Source: DASRDR01 sp035550795
GTDB taxonomy: Bacteria; Methylomirabilota; Methylomirabilia; Rokubacteriales; DASRDR01
Direction: 5' to 3'
Length of the DNA: 64,000 nt
Assembly (NCBI GenBank): GCA_035550795.1
Contig: DASZOL010000008.1
Location: 1 to 64,000, forward strand
Part shown: in pieces, positions 23,772 through 32,650 of the stretch
Layout of the letters: each line of letters begins with the position of its first letter
Position numbering within the stretch: position 1 is the first letter of the stretch
Translations under genes and position numbers: made by a program
The notes under the pieces: generated by a model
What the model was told of the DNA's origin: nothing
Database searches by the model: none
What the model saw: the letters and a program-made list of their open reading frames with translations, nothing else

Positions 23772-25847
23772 CTACGCCTTGAAGTAGTACGTCGAGGGCT
23801 GAGAGGTGCCGGGCGTGCGGCAGTGCTGGGCGTTGATCTGCCGCGACGCCATGTTCCCCATCTTCCGGCTGGCGATGCGGACCCCCATCGTGGCCGGCGA
23901 CTGCCCCACCGTCCCGATGGAGTACTGGCCATCGATCATCATTCGGAAGATCTCGTGGGCGATCTTGATCCGCTCCGGCAGCTTCTTCCCATTCGCGGTG
24001 CGGAACAGCTCGAGGGCCTTGAGCAACTCGGGATCCTTCGGCGCCTTCCCCTGCTTACCCCCCGAGGCGTACCAGTCCGCGATCGGGTGCCCCATCTTGG
24101 CCTCGGCCGGATCGACCGGGAGACCGTGACGCGGAAACAGGTAGAGCAGCTCGGTGCCGTCATTCGCCCAGATACTGATCTGTTGCTCGTTGCTCCGCAT
24201 TCGAGTTTCGAACAGACTGCGTTCGACCTCCTTCACATCGGCCTGGATTCCGATCTTCTTCCACTGTTGCTGAATCATCTCAGCGATCTGAGTGTGCGGG
24301 ACGAAAGAACCCGCCGCGGTCAAAAGCTCGATTCTCAGCCGGCCTTTGCCGTCGAGGCGCAACCGATAACCCTCGCTATCCTTCTTGGTGAGGCCGATCT
24401 TGTCGAGCAACGCGTTGGCCTGCTTGACGTCGAGGGTCGACCACTTCTTCCGCCATTCGGGTCCCGGGCTGTAGGGCGTAGTCTCGCTCGGGGCGACCGA
24501 CCCGGGCACTCCAATCCCCAGCCAGAACGTCTCGTTGAGCTGGTCGCGATCGATGCCCATCGAAAGAGCCCGGCGAAAGTCCGCCGTCTGGAGCCACTTC
24601 GCGACCTCGGAATCGGCGTCGTAGGCATGATTGATCTGGAGCGTGGCGTCCGAGCCGTTCAAGGCGGGATCGAGCCGGACGTCGTAGCCGACCTTGTCCC
24701 GGTTCTCGAGGAACACCGGAAGCTTGGTCATAGCGGTATGGCGCTCCTGGAGGTCGTACTGGCCGGCGATGGCCCGGAGGTTCAGGACCTCGAGGTTCTC
24801 GGCGAGCGTCATCTGGATGCGGTCGATGTACGGGAGCTGGTTGCCCGCGGTGTCGACCTCGTAGAAGAAGGGATTGCGATCCATCACCCAGGTCGGGTTG
24901 TTGATGGGCGTGACCACCTTCCACGGCGTCAGCACCGGCAGCTCCGGGTTGAGTCGCCAGTCCCAGCGGTTCCTGATGTACGCCAGCCAGCCGTCGAAAT
25001 TGGCCGCCTTCGCCTTCGCGTTCGCGGCGTCCAGCCCGATGTACTTCGGGTGGAACTGCTTGACGTAGTGGGCGGGCATGTAGGCGCCCATCGCGCGCCC
25101 CTGCATCTGCCAGAGGGCCTGCCCGCCACCCATCGCGGTCGAGCCGGCGAGGATGTCGAGGAAGAGATAGTTCGGCTCCGGGAACTCGAAGATGACCGTC
25201 GTCTCGTCGACCTTCTTCACGACCCCGGACTTGCCGTTGATCATGAAGTCCGGGTGCGGGGTCGGCGTGATGTCCTTGTTCAGGTAGACGTCCTCGTACC
25301 AGAAGACGAAGTCGTCGGCCGTGAAGGGCTTCCCGTCCGACCACTTGTGGCCCTTCCGGAGGTAGAGGGTCACCGACTTCCCGTCGTCGGCCAAGAGCCA
25401 CTGACGTGCGACGGAGGGCCGGTGCTGGGTGCCAGTGTACTCCCAGAACAGGAGCTTGTCGGCCGACACGATGCGGTTGCCGTTCTCAGCGTCTCCAGGA
25501 CCCGTGAAGCCACGACGCCAGGTCCCCCCGTAGCGTCCGATCTCGTGGACGGGCTTGATGACGAGGGGCTCCTTCGGAATGCGCTGCTCCACCGGCGGAA
25601 GCTTCCCCTGCTTCACGAGATCGGCCAGCATGGGCGCCTCGCTGAACTTCTTCGGCCACTTGGCCGGGTCGAGGATCAGCTCGGGGCCCTCGAGCTTCCC
25701 GATGAGCTGGGCACCGAGCTTCGGCCGCGCACCTGCGGTCTGTCCGCGGACCGACCCCGGCAGACCCACGGCGGCAAGACCGCCGGAGAGCAGGGCCGCG
25801 TCCCGGATGAACTCACGTCGGCTCACAGCAGTTCGCTTCTTCGGCAT
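23772..25847 (-). CDS. ABC transporter substrate-binding protein, family 5, Tat-exported
   Basis: Large periplasmic binding protein of 691 residues, a long member of the oligopeptide family (DppA is about 535). The N-terminus MPKKRTAVSRREFIRDAAL carries a twin-arginine motif followed by a hydrophobic stretch and VRGQTAG, so Tat export is predicted. Family 5 motifs include LYLRKGHKWSDGKPFTADDF and later FRRALSMGIDRDQLN. GAGGAGGG eight bases upstream fixes the ATG. The middle third is visibly less GC-rich than its neighbours. It supplies the permeases encoded downstream. Confidence 0.93.
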   Translation of the reverse strand: MPKKRTAVSRREFIRDAALLSGGLAAVGLPGSVRGQTAGARPKLGAQLIGKLEGPELILDPAKWPKKFSEAPMLADLVKQGKLPPVEQRIPKEPLVIKPVHEIGRYGGTWRRGFTGPGDAENGNRIVSADKLLFWEYTGTQHRPSVARQWLLADDGKSVTLYLRKGHKWSDGKPFTADDFVFWYEDVYLNKDITPTPHPDFMINGKSGVVKKVDETTVIFEFPEPNYLFLDILAGSTAMGGGQALWQMQGRAMGAYMPAHYVKQFHPKYIGLDAANAKAKAANFDGWLAYIRNRWDWRLNPELPVLTPWKVVTPINNPTWVMDRNPFFYEVDTAGNQLPYIDRIQMTLAENLEVLNLRAIAGQYDLQERHTAMTKLPVFLENRDKVGYDVRLDPALNGSDATLQINHAYDADSEVAKWLQTADFRRALSMGIDRDQLNETFWLGIGVPGSVAPSETTPYSPGPEWRKKWSTLDVKQANALLDKIGLTKKDSEGYRLRLDGKGRLRIELLTAAGSFVPHTQIAEMIQQQWKKIGIQADVKEVERSLFETRMRSNEQQISIWANDGTELLYLFPRHGLPVDPAEAKMGHPIADWYASGGKQGKAPKDPELLKALELFRTANGKKLPERIKIAHEIFRMMIDGQYSIGTVGQSPATMGVRIASRKMGNMASRQINAQHCRTPGTSQPSTYYFKA

Positions 25848-25912
25848 GAGGGACCCTCCTCGTTGATGGACCCGATCAGGAGACGGCGGGCTCAGGCTAC
25901 CGGAACGCCCGG

Positions 25913-25921
25913 AGTCTAGCA
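25913..25921 (-). promoter_or_regulatory. extended -10 promoter of the peptide transporter operon
   Basis: Minus-strand TGC-TAGACT 65 bases before the binding-protein ATG. No matching -35 is visible. Confidence 0.5.
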
Positions 25922-25982
25922 CGGCGGAGTCGGGCTTTGACCCCTTAACGGTCCGAGCGTCCTCGACGCGCCTGCCCCCCGG

Positions 25983-26990
25983 TCACCGTCGAGCCGACGC
26001 GGCGGCCCGCGCGGCCCCGCGGGCGTCCCGGCCGGCGACCCACCACGGCTGGGCGCAGAGCCATCCGAGGAACTCGACGATCGTGTGCGCCGCCAGATAC
26101 GACGTGATCCCGGTGCCGACGTCCAGCATCGGGTTCACCTCGACCAGGTCGAAGCCGACGATCCGCGTGCGCTCGGCCAGGGTCCGGAGCGTGTCCCGGA
26201 GCTCCGCGTAGAGGAAGCCGTTCGGCTCCGCGGACACGCATCCCGGGACGAGCGGGAGATCCAGGACGTCGACGTCCACGCTGACGTAGCAGGCGGCCTC
26301 CCGCGGGATGCGGTCGATGAGGCCGCGGGGCGTGACGTCCCGGAACTCCTCCATGGTCACGACGCGGTTCCCGTCCCCCAGCGAGTCGTCCATCATCACC
26401 TGGGAGTTCCGGAGGCTCCGGATGCCCACCTGCGTGAGGCTCTGCACGTGAGCCATCCGCGCGATGTGCCGGAACGGATGGCTGTTCGTCAGCTCGAGTC
26501 CGTGGACGAACGGCAGGTAGTCGAGGTGGGCGTCGAAGTGAACCACGTGGAGCGGCTCCGCGTACGCACGGACGACCGGGTACGTGATCCCGTGATCCCC
26601 GCCCAGGACGACGGGCAACGCGCCCCGGTCAAGGAGCCGCCGGACCATCGCGGTGACGTTGTCGAAGGTCCCGGCCACGTTCGTGGGCAGGACGTCCGCG
26701 TCCCCCACGTCGACGATGCGGCCGTGGGTCAGCTCGTGGCCGAGGAACTCTCGCCGGAGGGCGGGGTCGTAGTAGCCGCTCCCCCGGCCGCCAAAGCGCA
26801 TCGAATGCTCCCGGATGCCGCGGGGGCCGAAGCGCGAGCCCGGCATGAACGGCGAGCCCTCGTCGCTCGGCACCCCCATGACGGCGATGTCCGCGTCGAG
26901 CACCGCGAGGTCGGTGGCGATGACCGAGCGGAGGAAAGACGGGATCCCGACGAAGGGGGCGTTCCAGCGCGGCTCGGCGGACGGCTGCAT
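25983..26990 (-). CDS. agmatinase/arginase-family ureohydrolase
   Basis: Binuclear-manganese hydrolase of 335 residues. Metal motifs are visible in order: GGDHG, FDAHLD and SVDVDVLD, with GFDLVEVNP near the C-terminus. Family members release urea from agmatine, guanidinobutyrate or related guanidino acids. It lies between a DHDPS-like lyase with an aminotransferase upstream and a peptide importer downstream, which suggests guanidino-compound catabolism. The specific substrate is inferred, not visible. Confidence 0.9.
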   Translation of the reverse strand: MQPSAEPRWNAPFVGIPSFLRSVIATDLAVLDADIAVMGVPSDEGSPFMPGSRFGPRGIREHSMRFGGRGSGYYDPALRREFLGHELTHGRIVDVGDADVLPTNVAGTFDNVTAMVRRLLDRGALPVVLGGDHGITYPVVRAYAEPLHVVHFDAHLDYLPFVHGLELTNSHPFRHIARMAHVQSLTQVGIRSLRNSQVMMDDSLGDGNRVVTMEEFRDVTPRGLIDRIPREAACYVSVDVDVLDLPLVPGCVSAEPNGFLYAELRDTLRTLAERTRIVGFDLVEVNPMLDVGTGITSYLAAHTIVEFLGWLCAQPWWVAGRDARGAARAAASARR

Positions 26991-27002
26991 CGTGGCTCCC
27001 CC

Positions 27003-27980
27003 TCAGGCGCCAACACGCGTGGGCGCGCGCACGCCGCTCCGTTCCCCACTTGCAGGGCTCACCCCGTGGCGCGCCAGCACGGCGGCGACGGCGCGACGCT
27101 CCGCCTCGGTCGACGGCGCGAGCGGCAAGGCCGGCATGCCGCTCCCGATCCCGATCATGGCGCACGCCGCCTTGAGCGCGGGCAGCCAGTGCCCGATCTC
27201 GTGGATGGCGCAGAGGTCCAGGATCGCCCCCTGGAGCCGGGTGCACGCAGCGCCATCGTCCCGCGCCGCCGCCGCTCGCAGCTCGACCAGCAGCGCGGGC
27301 ACCACGTTCGCCAGACCAGGGACGAGCCCGTCGCCGTCCAGGCGGAGGCTCGCCGCGACGAGGTGCTCGTGCCCCTGGAGCACACGGAAGTCGGCCCGCG
27401 CCGCCTTGATGGCGAGGAACGCCTGGAACGCGACGAAGTCCCCGGCGGAGTCCTTGATGCCGAGGACCCGGCTGTCGCGCGCCAGCTCGGCGACGGCGTC
27501 AGGGGCGAGGACCTGGTGGGTGCACTGGGGGATGTTGTAGAGCAGGGCCGGCCGCCCCGCGGCCTCGATCACCGTCTCGATGTGGCGCCGCCGCGCGACC
27601 GCGTCGACGCCGAAGTAATAGGGAGACCCGACGACGACCGCGTCGGCGCCCTCGCCCGCCGCTTGCCGCGCCGCCTCCACCGCCGGCGCCGTGGCCGGCA
27701 GCATGACTCCCGCCAGGACCGGTACCCGGCCCGCCGCGGCGCGCACGAACGTGCGGACCACGACCCCCCGTTGTCGGGGTGGAAGCCAGGCGCCCTCGCC
27801 GCAGCCGCCCAGGATGAAGAGGCCGCTGCACCCGCCGCGCAGCACGTGCTCGACCAGCGCGGCGACGGCACCCTCGTCGATCTCGCGCGCCTCGTCGAGC
27901 GGCGAGATCGTCGGCGGGACGACGCCGGTGAGGGCGCCGTCCCAGGTCCAGCGGCGCGCGGAACCCGTGGCCGTGGTCAC
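27003..27980 (-). CDS. dihydrodipicolinate synthase family aldolase/lyase
   Basis: Class I aldolase-fold protein of 325 residues. The Schiff-base lysine is in LGIKDSAGD, the tyrosine in LLYNIPQ, and the N-terminal substrate loop is GGCGEGAWL in place of the GGTTGE of true DapA. It therefore probably cleaves or condenses another 2-oxo acid. The GTG overlaps the upstream aminotransferase stop (GTGA), so the two are translationally coupled. Confidence 0.88.
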   Translation of the reverse strand: MTTATGSARRWTWDGALTGVVPPTISPLDEAREIDEGAVAALVEHVLRGGCSGLFILGGCGEGAWLPPRQRGVVVRTFVRAAAGRVPVLAGVMLPATAPAVEAARQAAGEGADAVVVGSPYYFGVDAVARRRHIETVIEAAGRPALLYNIPQCTHQVLAPDAVAELARDSRVLGIKDSAGDFVAFQAFLAIKAARADFRVLQGHEHLVAASLRLDGDGLVPGLANVVPALLVELRAAAARDDGAACTRLQGAILDLCAIHEIGHWLPALKAACAMIGIGSGMPALPLAPSTEAERRAVAAVLARHGVSPASGERSGVRAPTRVGA

Positions 27981-29350
27981 GCGGAAGCCCGCCCGCCGAC
28001 GAGGGCCCGCTCGGGGACACCGGTCCCGAGCACGTCCTTCAGCGAGGCCTCCACCACGTCGAGCATGTCGTCCACCTCGGCGGCCGTGATCGTGAGCGGA
28101 GGGGCGAGCGCGAGCATCCAGTGGCTCGCCCGCAGCAGGAGCCCGCGGCGCCGCGCGGCCTCGCGCACGCGGATCCCGAAGTGCACGTCGGCCGGGTAGC
28201 GCTCGCGCGTCGCGGGGTCCCGCACGAACTCGACGCCGATCAGGAGCCCCTCGCCGCGCACGTCCCCGATCACGGGCAGGCGCGCCCCGAGTTCCCGGAG
28301 GCGCGCCATCGCCTGGGCGCCCCGGGCTCGCGAGTTCTCGACGATGCCCTCGTCGAGGATCTGCCGGATGGCGGCGATGCCCACCGCGGACGCCACCGGG
28401 TTGCCGCCGAAGGTGTGGCCGGCGTGGAACTGGACCTGGTCGACGCCGCTGCCGTAGAACACCTGGCCGATCCTCGTGGTGAGGAGGTTCGCGGACAGCG
28501 GCGCGTAGCCGCCGCTGATTCCCTTGCCGACACAGAAGATGTCCGGCCACGCGTTCCAGTGCTCGGCCGCGAAGAGCTTTCCGGTCCGGCCGAACCCGGT
28601 GATGATCTCGTCGTAGATGAGGACGATGTCATACCGGTCGCACAGCTCACGCACCCGCGGAAGGTACTCGGGCGGGGGCACGACCACGCCCGCCGACGTC
28701 ATGATCGGCTCGGCGATGAAGCCCGCGATGGTGTCGGGGCCCTCCAGCTGGATGACCTCCTCCAGCAGGCGCGCGTAGGTCGCCCCAAGCGACTCGGGGC
28801 CGCCAGGGAACGGCGGCCGGTAGGGATCCGGGGTGTGGAGGTGGATGAACCCGCCGGGCAGCGGCTCGTAGGGGACGCGCCAGCCGGGCCAGCCTCCGGC
28901 GGCGAGCGCGTGGCCCGTCCCGCCGTGGTAAGCGCGGTAGTGCGACAGGATCTTGTACTTGGTCCCGCGCCCCGCCTGCTTGTGGTACTGGCGGGCCATC
29001 TTGATCGCCGCCTCCGTCACCTCGGAGCCGCCGGAGAGAAGCTTGACCGTCGTGTACTGCGGCGGCGTGATGTCGAGCAGGAGCTTCACGAGCTCCAGCG
29101 CGCGGTCGCTGGTACCGAGCGTCGGCGCGGCGAGGGCCAGCCGCTCGATCTGGCGTGACGCGGCCTCCGCGAGGCGCTGGTTGCCGTGGCCGAGGTTCAC
29201 GCAGAACGTGCCGCTCAGCCCGTCGATGTAGCGCCGACCATCCACGTCGGTGACGTGGATGCCCCGGCCCTCGGTGAGGATCAGGGGGTTCTCGGCGAAC
29301 TCCTTCATCGGCAGGAAGTCGACCATGATGTGGCGGGCGAGCTCTTTCAT
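27977..29350 (-). CDS. class III (PLP) aminotransferase
   Basis: Aminotransferase of 457 residues, first gene of the long minus-strand block. Features are GGSEVTEAAIKMARQYH, HYRAYHGGTGHA, the aspartate in LIYDEIITGFGRTG and the PLP lysine in VGKGISGGYAPLS. Related enzymes use omega-amino acids, GABA, diamines or putrescine. With the downstream lyase and ureohydrolase this suggests amine or guanidino-acid breakdown. The ATG follows GGGGAGACGCG. Confidence 0.92.
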   Translation of the reverse strand: MKELARHIMVDFLPMKEFAENPLILTEGRGIHVTDVDGRRYIDGLSGTFCVNLGHGNQRLAEAASRQIERLALAAPTLGTSDRALELVKLLLDITPPQYTTVKLLSGGSEVTEAAIKMARQYHKQAGRGTKYKILSHYRAYHGGTGHALAAGGWPGWRVPYEPLPGGFIHLHTPDPYRPPFPGGPESLGATYARLLEEVIQLEGPDTIAGFIAEPIMTSAGVVVPPPEYLPRVRELCDRYDIVLIYDEIITGFGRTGKLFAAEHWNAWPDIFCVGKGISGGYAPLSANLLTTRIGQVFYGSGVDQVQFHAGHTFGGNPVASAVGIAAIRQILDEGIVENSRARGAQAMARLRELGARLPVIGDVRGEGLLIGVEFVRDPATRERYPADVHFGIRVREAARRRGLLLRASHWMLALAPPLTITAAEVDDMLDVVEASLKDVLGTGVPERALVGGRASA

Positions 29351-29408
29351 CGCGTCTCCCCTCGGCGTCCGGAACGTGGGCAGCGGCGCGCGCCCGGCGC
29401 GTCGCACG

Positions 29409-29427
29409 GCCCCGATTGTACCGGGGC
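29409..29427 (-). promoter_or_regulatory. -10 box inside an inverted repeat, aminotransferase-lyase operon
   Basis: Minus-strand TACAAT is flanked by GCCCCG and CGGGGC arms, a plausible operator overlapping the promoter. It faces the thiolase promoter about 60 bases away. Confidence 0.4.
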
Positions 29428-29481
29428 GGCGGGCGCGGCGCCAGGCACGTGCCGGGCGGCGACGCCGGTCACCGCGCGCTG

Positions 29482-29490
29482 TGGTACGGT
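29482..29490 (+). promoter_or_regulatory. extended -10 promoter of the thiolase gene
   Basis: TGG-TACGGT, leaving a leader of about 70 bases that ends in GAGGAGGA before the ATG. Confidence 0.45.
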
Positions 29491-29566
29491 GAGACCAGCG
29501 CCCGGAGAGCCGGGGGCCGGAGCCGAACGCCCGGCACGCCCGGGCGCGGAGCGAGGAGGACAGGTC

Positions 29567-30751
29567 ATGGCGGAGGCGGTGATCGTCTCGACGGCGCGGA
29601 CGCCCATCGGCAAGGCCTACCGGGGCGCGTTCAACAACACCCACGGGGCCACCCTCGCCGGCCACGTCATCGAGCACGCCGTGCAGCGCGCCCGGCTCGA
29701 CCCGGCCGAGGTCGAGGATGTCGTCATCGGGTGCGCCATGCCCGAGGGCGCGACAGGCCACAACATCGCCCGCCAGGCGGCTCTCCGCGCCGGGCTGCCC
29801 GTCACGGTCAGCGCGATGACCGTCAACCGCTTCTGCTCGTCCGGCCTCCAGGCCATCGCCATCGCCGCCCAGCGGGTGGTCGCGGATCGCGTGCCGGTGG
29901 CGGTGGCGGGCGGCGTGGAGTCGATCAGCCTCGTGCAGAACGAGCATCAGAACAAGTTCCGGCTGACCGAGGACTGGCTCCTCGAGCACAAGCCGGAGGT
30001 CTACATGTCGATGCTGAACACGGCCGAGGTCGTCGCCAAGCGGTACGGTGTGACGCGGGAGGCCCAGGATCGCTACGCGCTCGAGAGCCAGCGCCGGATC
30101 GCGGCCGCCCAGCGCGAGGGCCGGCTCGACGCCGAGATCGTCCCGCTCAAGACCGTGAAGCTCGTCACCGACAAGGCCACCGGGCAGGCCCGCGAGGAGG
30201 CGGTGACGCTCAGCCGGGACGAGGGCAACCGTGCCGACACGACGGCCGAGGGCCTGGCGAGCCTCAAGCCCGTCGTGAGCGCGGACGGGACCGTTACCGC
30301 CGGCAACGCGAGCCAGCTCTCCGACGGGGCCTCGGCCTGCGTCGTCATGGACGCGAAGCTGGCGGAGCGCCGCGGCCTCCAGCCGCTGGGCGTCTTCCGG
30401 GGCCTCGCCGTCGCGGGATGCGAGCCGGACGAGATGGGGATCGGGCCCGTCTTCGCCGTGCCGCGGCTCCTGGAGCGGCACGGGCTCCGCGTGGAGGACA
30501 TCGACCTCTGGGAGCTCAACGAGGCGTTCGCGGTCCAAGTCGTGTACTGCCAGGACCGCCTGGGCATCCCGATGGACAGGCTGAACGTCGACGGCGGCTC
30601 GATCGCGATCGGCCATCCCTACGGGATGAGCGGCGCGCGCATGACCGGCCACATCCTGATCGAGGGGAAGCGGCGGGGTGCCCGGCGCGTCGTCGTGACC
30701 ATGTGCATCGGCGGCGGCATGGGCGCGGCCGGCCTGTTCGAGATCGCGTAG
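29567..30751 (+). CDS. thiolase family acetyl-CoA acyltransferase
   Basis: Thiolase of 394 residues. The acyl-carrying cysteine is in VNRFCSSGLQA; other signatures are NEAFAVQ, NVDGGSIAIGHPYGMSGAR and the C-terminal cysteine loop TMCIGGGMGAAG, which supplies the general base. It condenses or cleaves beta-ketoacyl-CoA, probably in fatty-acid oxidation. No hydroxyacyl-CoA dehydrogenase follows; the gene is monocistronic or ends before the next promoter. Confidence 0.93.
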   Translation: MAEAVIVSTARTPIGKAYRGAFNNTHGATLAGHVIEHAVQRARLDPAEVEDVVIGCAMPEGATGHNIARQAALRAGLPVTVSAMTVNRFCSSGLQAIAIAAQRVVADRVPVAVAGGVESISLVQNEHQNKFRLTEDWLLEHKPEVYMSMLNTAEVVAKRYGVTREAQDRYALESQRRIAAAQREGRLDAEIVPLKTVKLVTDKATGQAREEAVTLSRDEGNRADTTAEGLASLKPVVSADGTVTAGNASQLSDGASACVVMDAKLAERRGLQPLGVFRGLAVAGCEPDEMGIGPVFAVPRLLERHGLRVEDIDLWELNEAFAVQVVYCQDRLGIPMDRLNVDGGSIAIGHPYGMSGARMTGHILIEGKRRGARRVVVTMCIGGGMGAAGLFEIA

Positions 30752-30795
30752 CCCCGGCCGGCGCGGCCGACCTCCGGGCTCCCGACGTCTCCCGG

Positions 30796-30803
30796 TGTAG
30801 AAT
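30796..30803 (+). promoter_or_regulatory. -10 box of the hydrolase-carbonic anhydrase pair
   Basis: TG-TAGAAT overlaps the first possible ATG of the hydrolase frame, so translation probably uses the second ATG 14 bases after the box, with little or no leader. Confidence 0.4.
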
Positions 30804-30816
30804 GCCGCGGGACGAG

Positions 30817-31713
30817 ATGGGCGAGACCGTCTTCCTCGGCTACGACCAGGCCGCACTCGACCGCGAGTACAACAATAGCGGGAAGGTCGCGAACTCCGCG
30901 GAGTATCTCGCGCGCTATCGGGCCGAGAGCCGCCTCACCCGCGACGCGCTCCCGGCCCGGCTCGACCTCCGCTACGGCCCGAACCCCGGGGAGACGCTGG
31001 ATGTCTTCCTCCCCGAAGGCGCCGGCCCCTGGCCGGTCCACGTCTTCGTCCACGGGGGCTACTGGCGAGCGCTCGACAAGCAGGACTTCAGCTTCGTCGC
31101 GCGGGCCCTTCAGCCCGCCGGCGTCCTCGTCGCCGTGATCAACTACGCCCTCCTCCCCGCGGTCGACATGGACGAGCTCGTGCGGCAGGTGCGCGCCTCC
31201 GTCGCGTGGCTCCACCGGAATGCCGCCGCGCTCGGCGGCGACCCGGCGCGCCTCACCGTCTCCGGCCACTCGGCGGGCGGCCACCTGGTCGCCATGCTGA
31301 TGTCGACCGACTGGGGTCTCTTCGCCGGACTCCCGGCGGACGTCGTCAAGGCCGGCTGCGGGATCAGCGGGCTCTACGACCTGGAGCCGATGCGGCTCTG
31401 CTTCCTCAACGAGACGCTCGGGCTCACGATGGAGACGGCCCGCCGGAACAGTCCCGTCCACCTCGTCCCCGAAGCCGCCGGCCCGCTCCTGCTCCCGGTC
31501 GGGGAGCGCGAGGGAGCCGAGTATCACCGCCAGACCGAGACGCTCGCGGCTGCGTGGCGCCGCCGCGGTCTCACCGTCGAGGTCATGGACATGGGCGGCC
31601 ACGATCACTTCTCCATCATCGCGGAGCTCGGGCGCCACGGAGCGCCGCTCGGCCGGGCGCTCCTGCGCCAGGCGGGCGTCCCGGCGGCGCCCGCGGGCGC
31701 GGTGGCGCGATGA
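30817..31713 (+). CDS. alpha/beta hydrolase, kynurenine formamidase/esterase-like
   Basis: Serine hydrolase of about 298 residues. It has the oxyanion motif HGGYWRALDKQDF, nucleophile elbow VSGHSAGGHL and the C-terminal acid-histidine region ending MDMGGHDHFSII. This pattern is close to the formamidase/BD-FAE hydrolase group, which deformylates N-formylkynurenine or cleaves small esters. The second ATG was chosen because the first sits inside the -10 box. Its TGA overlaps the carbonic anhydrase ATG. Confidence 0.85.
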   Translation: MGETVFLGYDQAALDREYNNSGKVANSAEYLARYRAESRLTRDALPARLDLRYGPNPGETLDVFLPEGAGPWPVHVFVHGGYWRALDKQDFSFVARALQPAGVLVAVINYALLPAVDMDELVRQVRASVAWLHRNAAALGGDPARLTVSGHSAGGHLVAMLMSTDWGLFAGLPADVVKAGCGISGLYDLEPMRLCFLNETLGLTMETARRNSPVHLVPEAAGPLLLPVGEREGAEYHRQTETLAAAWRRRGLTVEVMDMGGHDHFSIIAELGRHGAPLGRALLRQAGVPAAPAGAVAR

Positions 31714-32234
31714 TCCGCGACGTGCCCGGCCGGAGGCCTCGGATTCATCCCGACACGTGGATCGATCCGACCGCCGAGGTGATCGGCGACGTCACGATCG
31801 AGCAGGGCGCGAGCGTCTGGCCCGGGGCGGTCCTTCGCGGGGACGAGGACAACTACGTGAGCCTCGGCAAGAACTCCAACGTCCAGGACGGCTCCGTCCT
31901 CCACGTGACGCCCGAGTTCCCGTGCGTCGTCGGCGCCGGGGTGACGATCGGCCATCGCGCCGTCGTCCACGCGTGCACGATCAGGGACAACGCTCGGGTC
32001 GGGATCGGCGCTGTCGTCCTAACCGGCGCCGTCGTCGAGGAGAACGCGCAGGTGGGCGCGGGCGCCGTGGTCCCGCCCGGCAAGGTCGTGCCTGCGGGCT
32101 GGCTGGTGATGGGGGTCCCGGCCAGGCCCGTCCGCCAGATGGCCCCCGAGGAGCTCGAGGAGATCCGGCGCAACGCGACCGCTTACGTCGCCCTCTGGCG
32201 CCGGGACTACGGGCCGCGCCTCGGTTCCCGCTAG
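31710..32234 (+). CDS. gamma carbonic anhydrase family protein
   Basis: Left-handed beta-helix protein of 174 residues built of hexapeptide turns. It keeps NSNVQDGSVLHV and IGHRAVVHAC, whose three histidines are the expected metal ligands, and ends with the helix MAPEELEEIRRNATAYV. Members include active carbonic anhydrases and inactive acyltransferase relatives. Overlap (ATGA) with the hydrolase gene suggests joint expression. Confidence 0.9.
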   Translation: MIRDVPGRRPRIHPDTWIDPTAEVIGDVTIEQGASVWPGAVLRGDEDNYVSLGKNSNVQDGSVLHVTPEFPCVVGAGVTIGHRAVVHACTIRDNARVGIGAVVLTGAVVEENAQVGAGAVVPPGKVVPAGWLVMGVPARPVRQMAPEELEEIRRNATAYVALWRRDYGPRLGSR

Positions 32235-32289
32235 CCGGTGAAGCCGGGCGAGCCCGAGGCGACACCACCTCTCGACGCGAGGAGGACTC

Positions 32290-32640
32290 ATGCCGCTCCG
32301 CACGCGCTATCTCTTCTCCGCCGCCATGGACGTCGATCCGAGCAAGGATGCCCTCTTCCACGAGGTCTACGAGAAGGAGCACATCCCCGCGCTCCTCGAA
32401 GTGCCGGGCGTCGTCTCGGCCGCGCGCTTCAGGGTCCGGGAGCTCACCCTCATGATCGGCGGGGAGCGCCAGACCATCGTGGTGGAGGGCGAGCCGCGCT
32501 ACAACGCCCTCTACGAGGTCGAATCCCCCGAGGTCCTGGTCACCCCGGCGTGGGCCCGCGCGGTCGAGCGCGGCCGCTGGCCGAGCGACGTCCGGCCGTT
32601 CACGCGGAACCGCCGGCACCTCCTTTACGAGCGGCTCTGA
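32290..32640 (+). CDS. uncharacterised small alpha/beta-barrel protein (DUF4286-like)
   Basis: Protein of 116 residues starting MPLRTRYLFSAAMDVDPSKD, with ALFHEVYEKEHIPALLEVPG, the pattern of small dimeric alpha/beta-barrel (EthD/DUF4286-like) proteins. No catalytic residues can be assigned. GAGGAGGAC gives a strong ribosome site. It is followed after ten bases by the Tam-like gene. Confidence 0.65.
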   Translation: MPLRTRYLFSAAMDVDPSKDALFHEVYEKEHIPALLEVPGVVSAARFRVRELTLMIGGERQTIVVEGEPRYNALYEVESPEVLVTPAWARAVERGRWPSDVRPFTRNRRHLLYERL

Positions 32641-32650
32641 GGGGGTCCGT

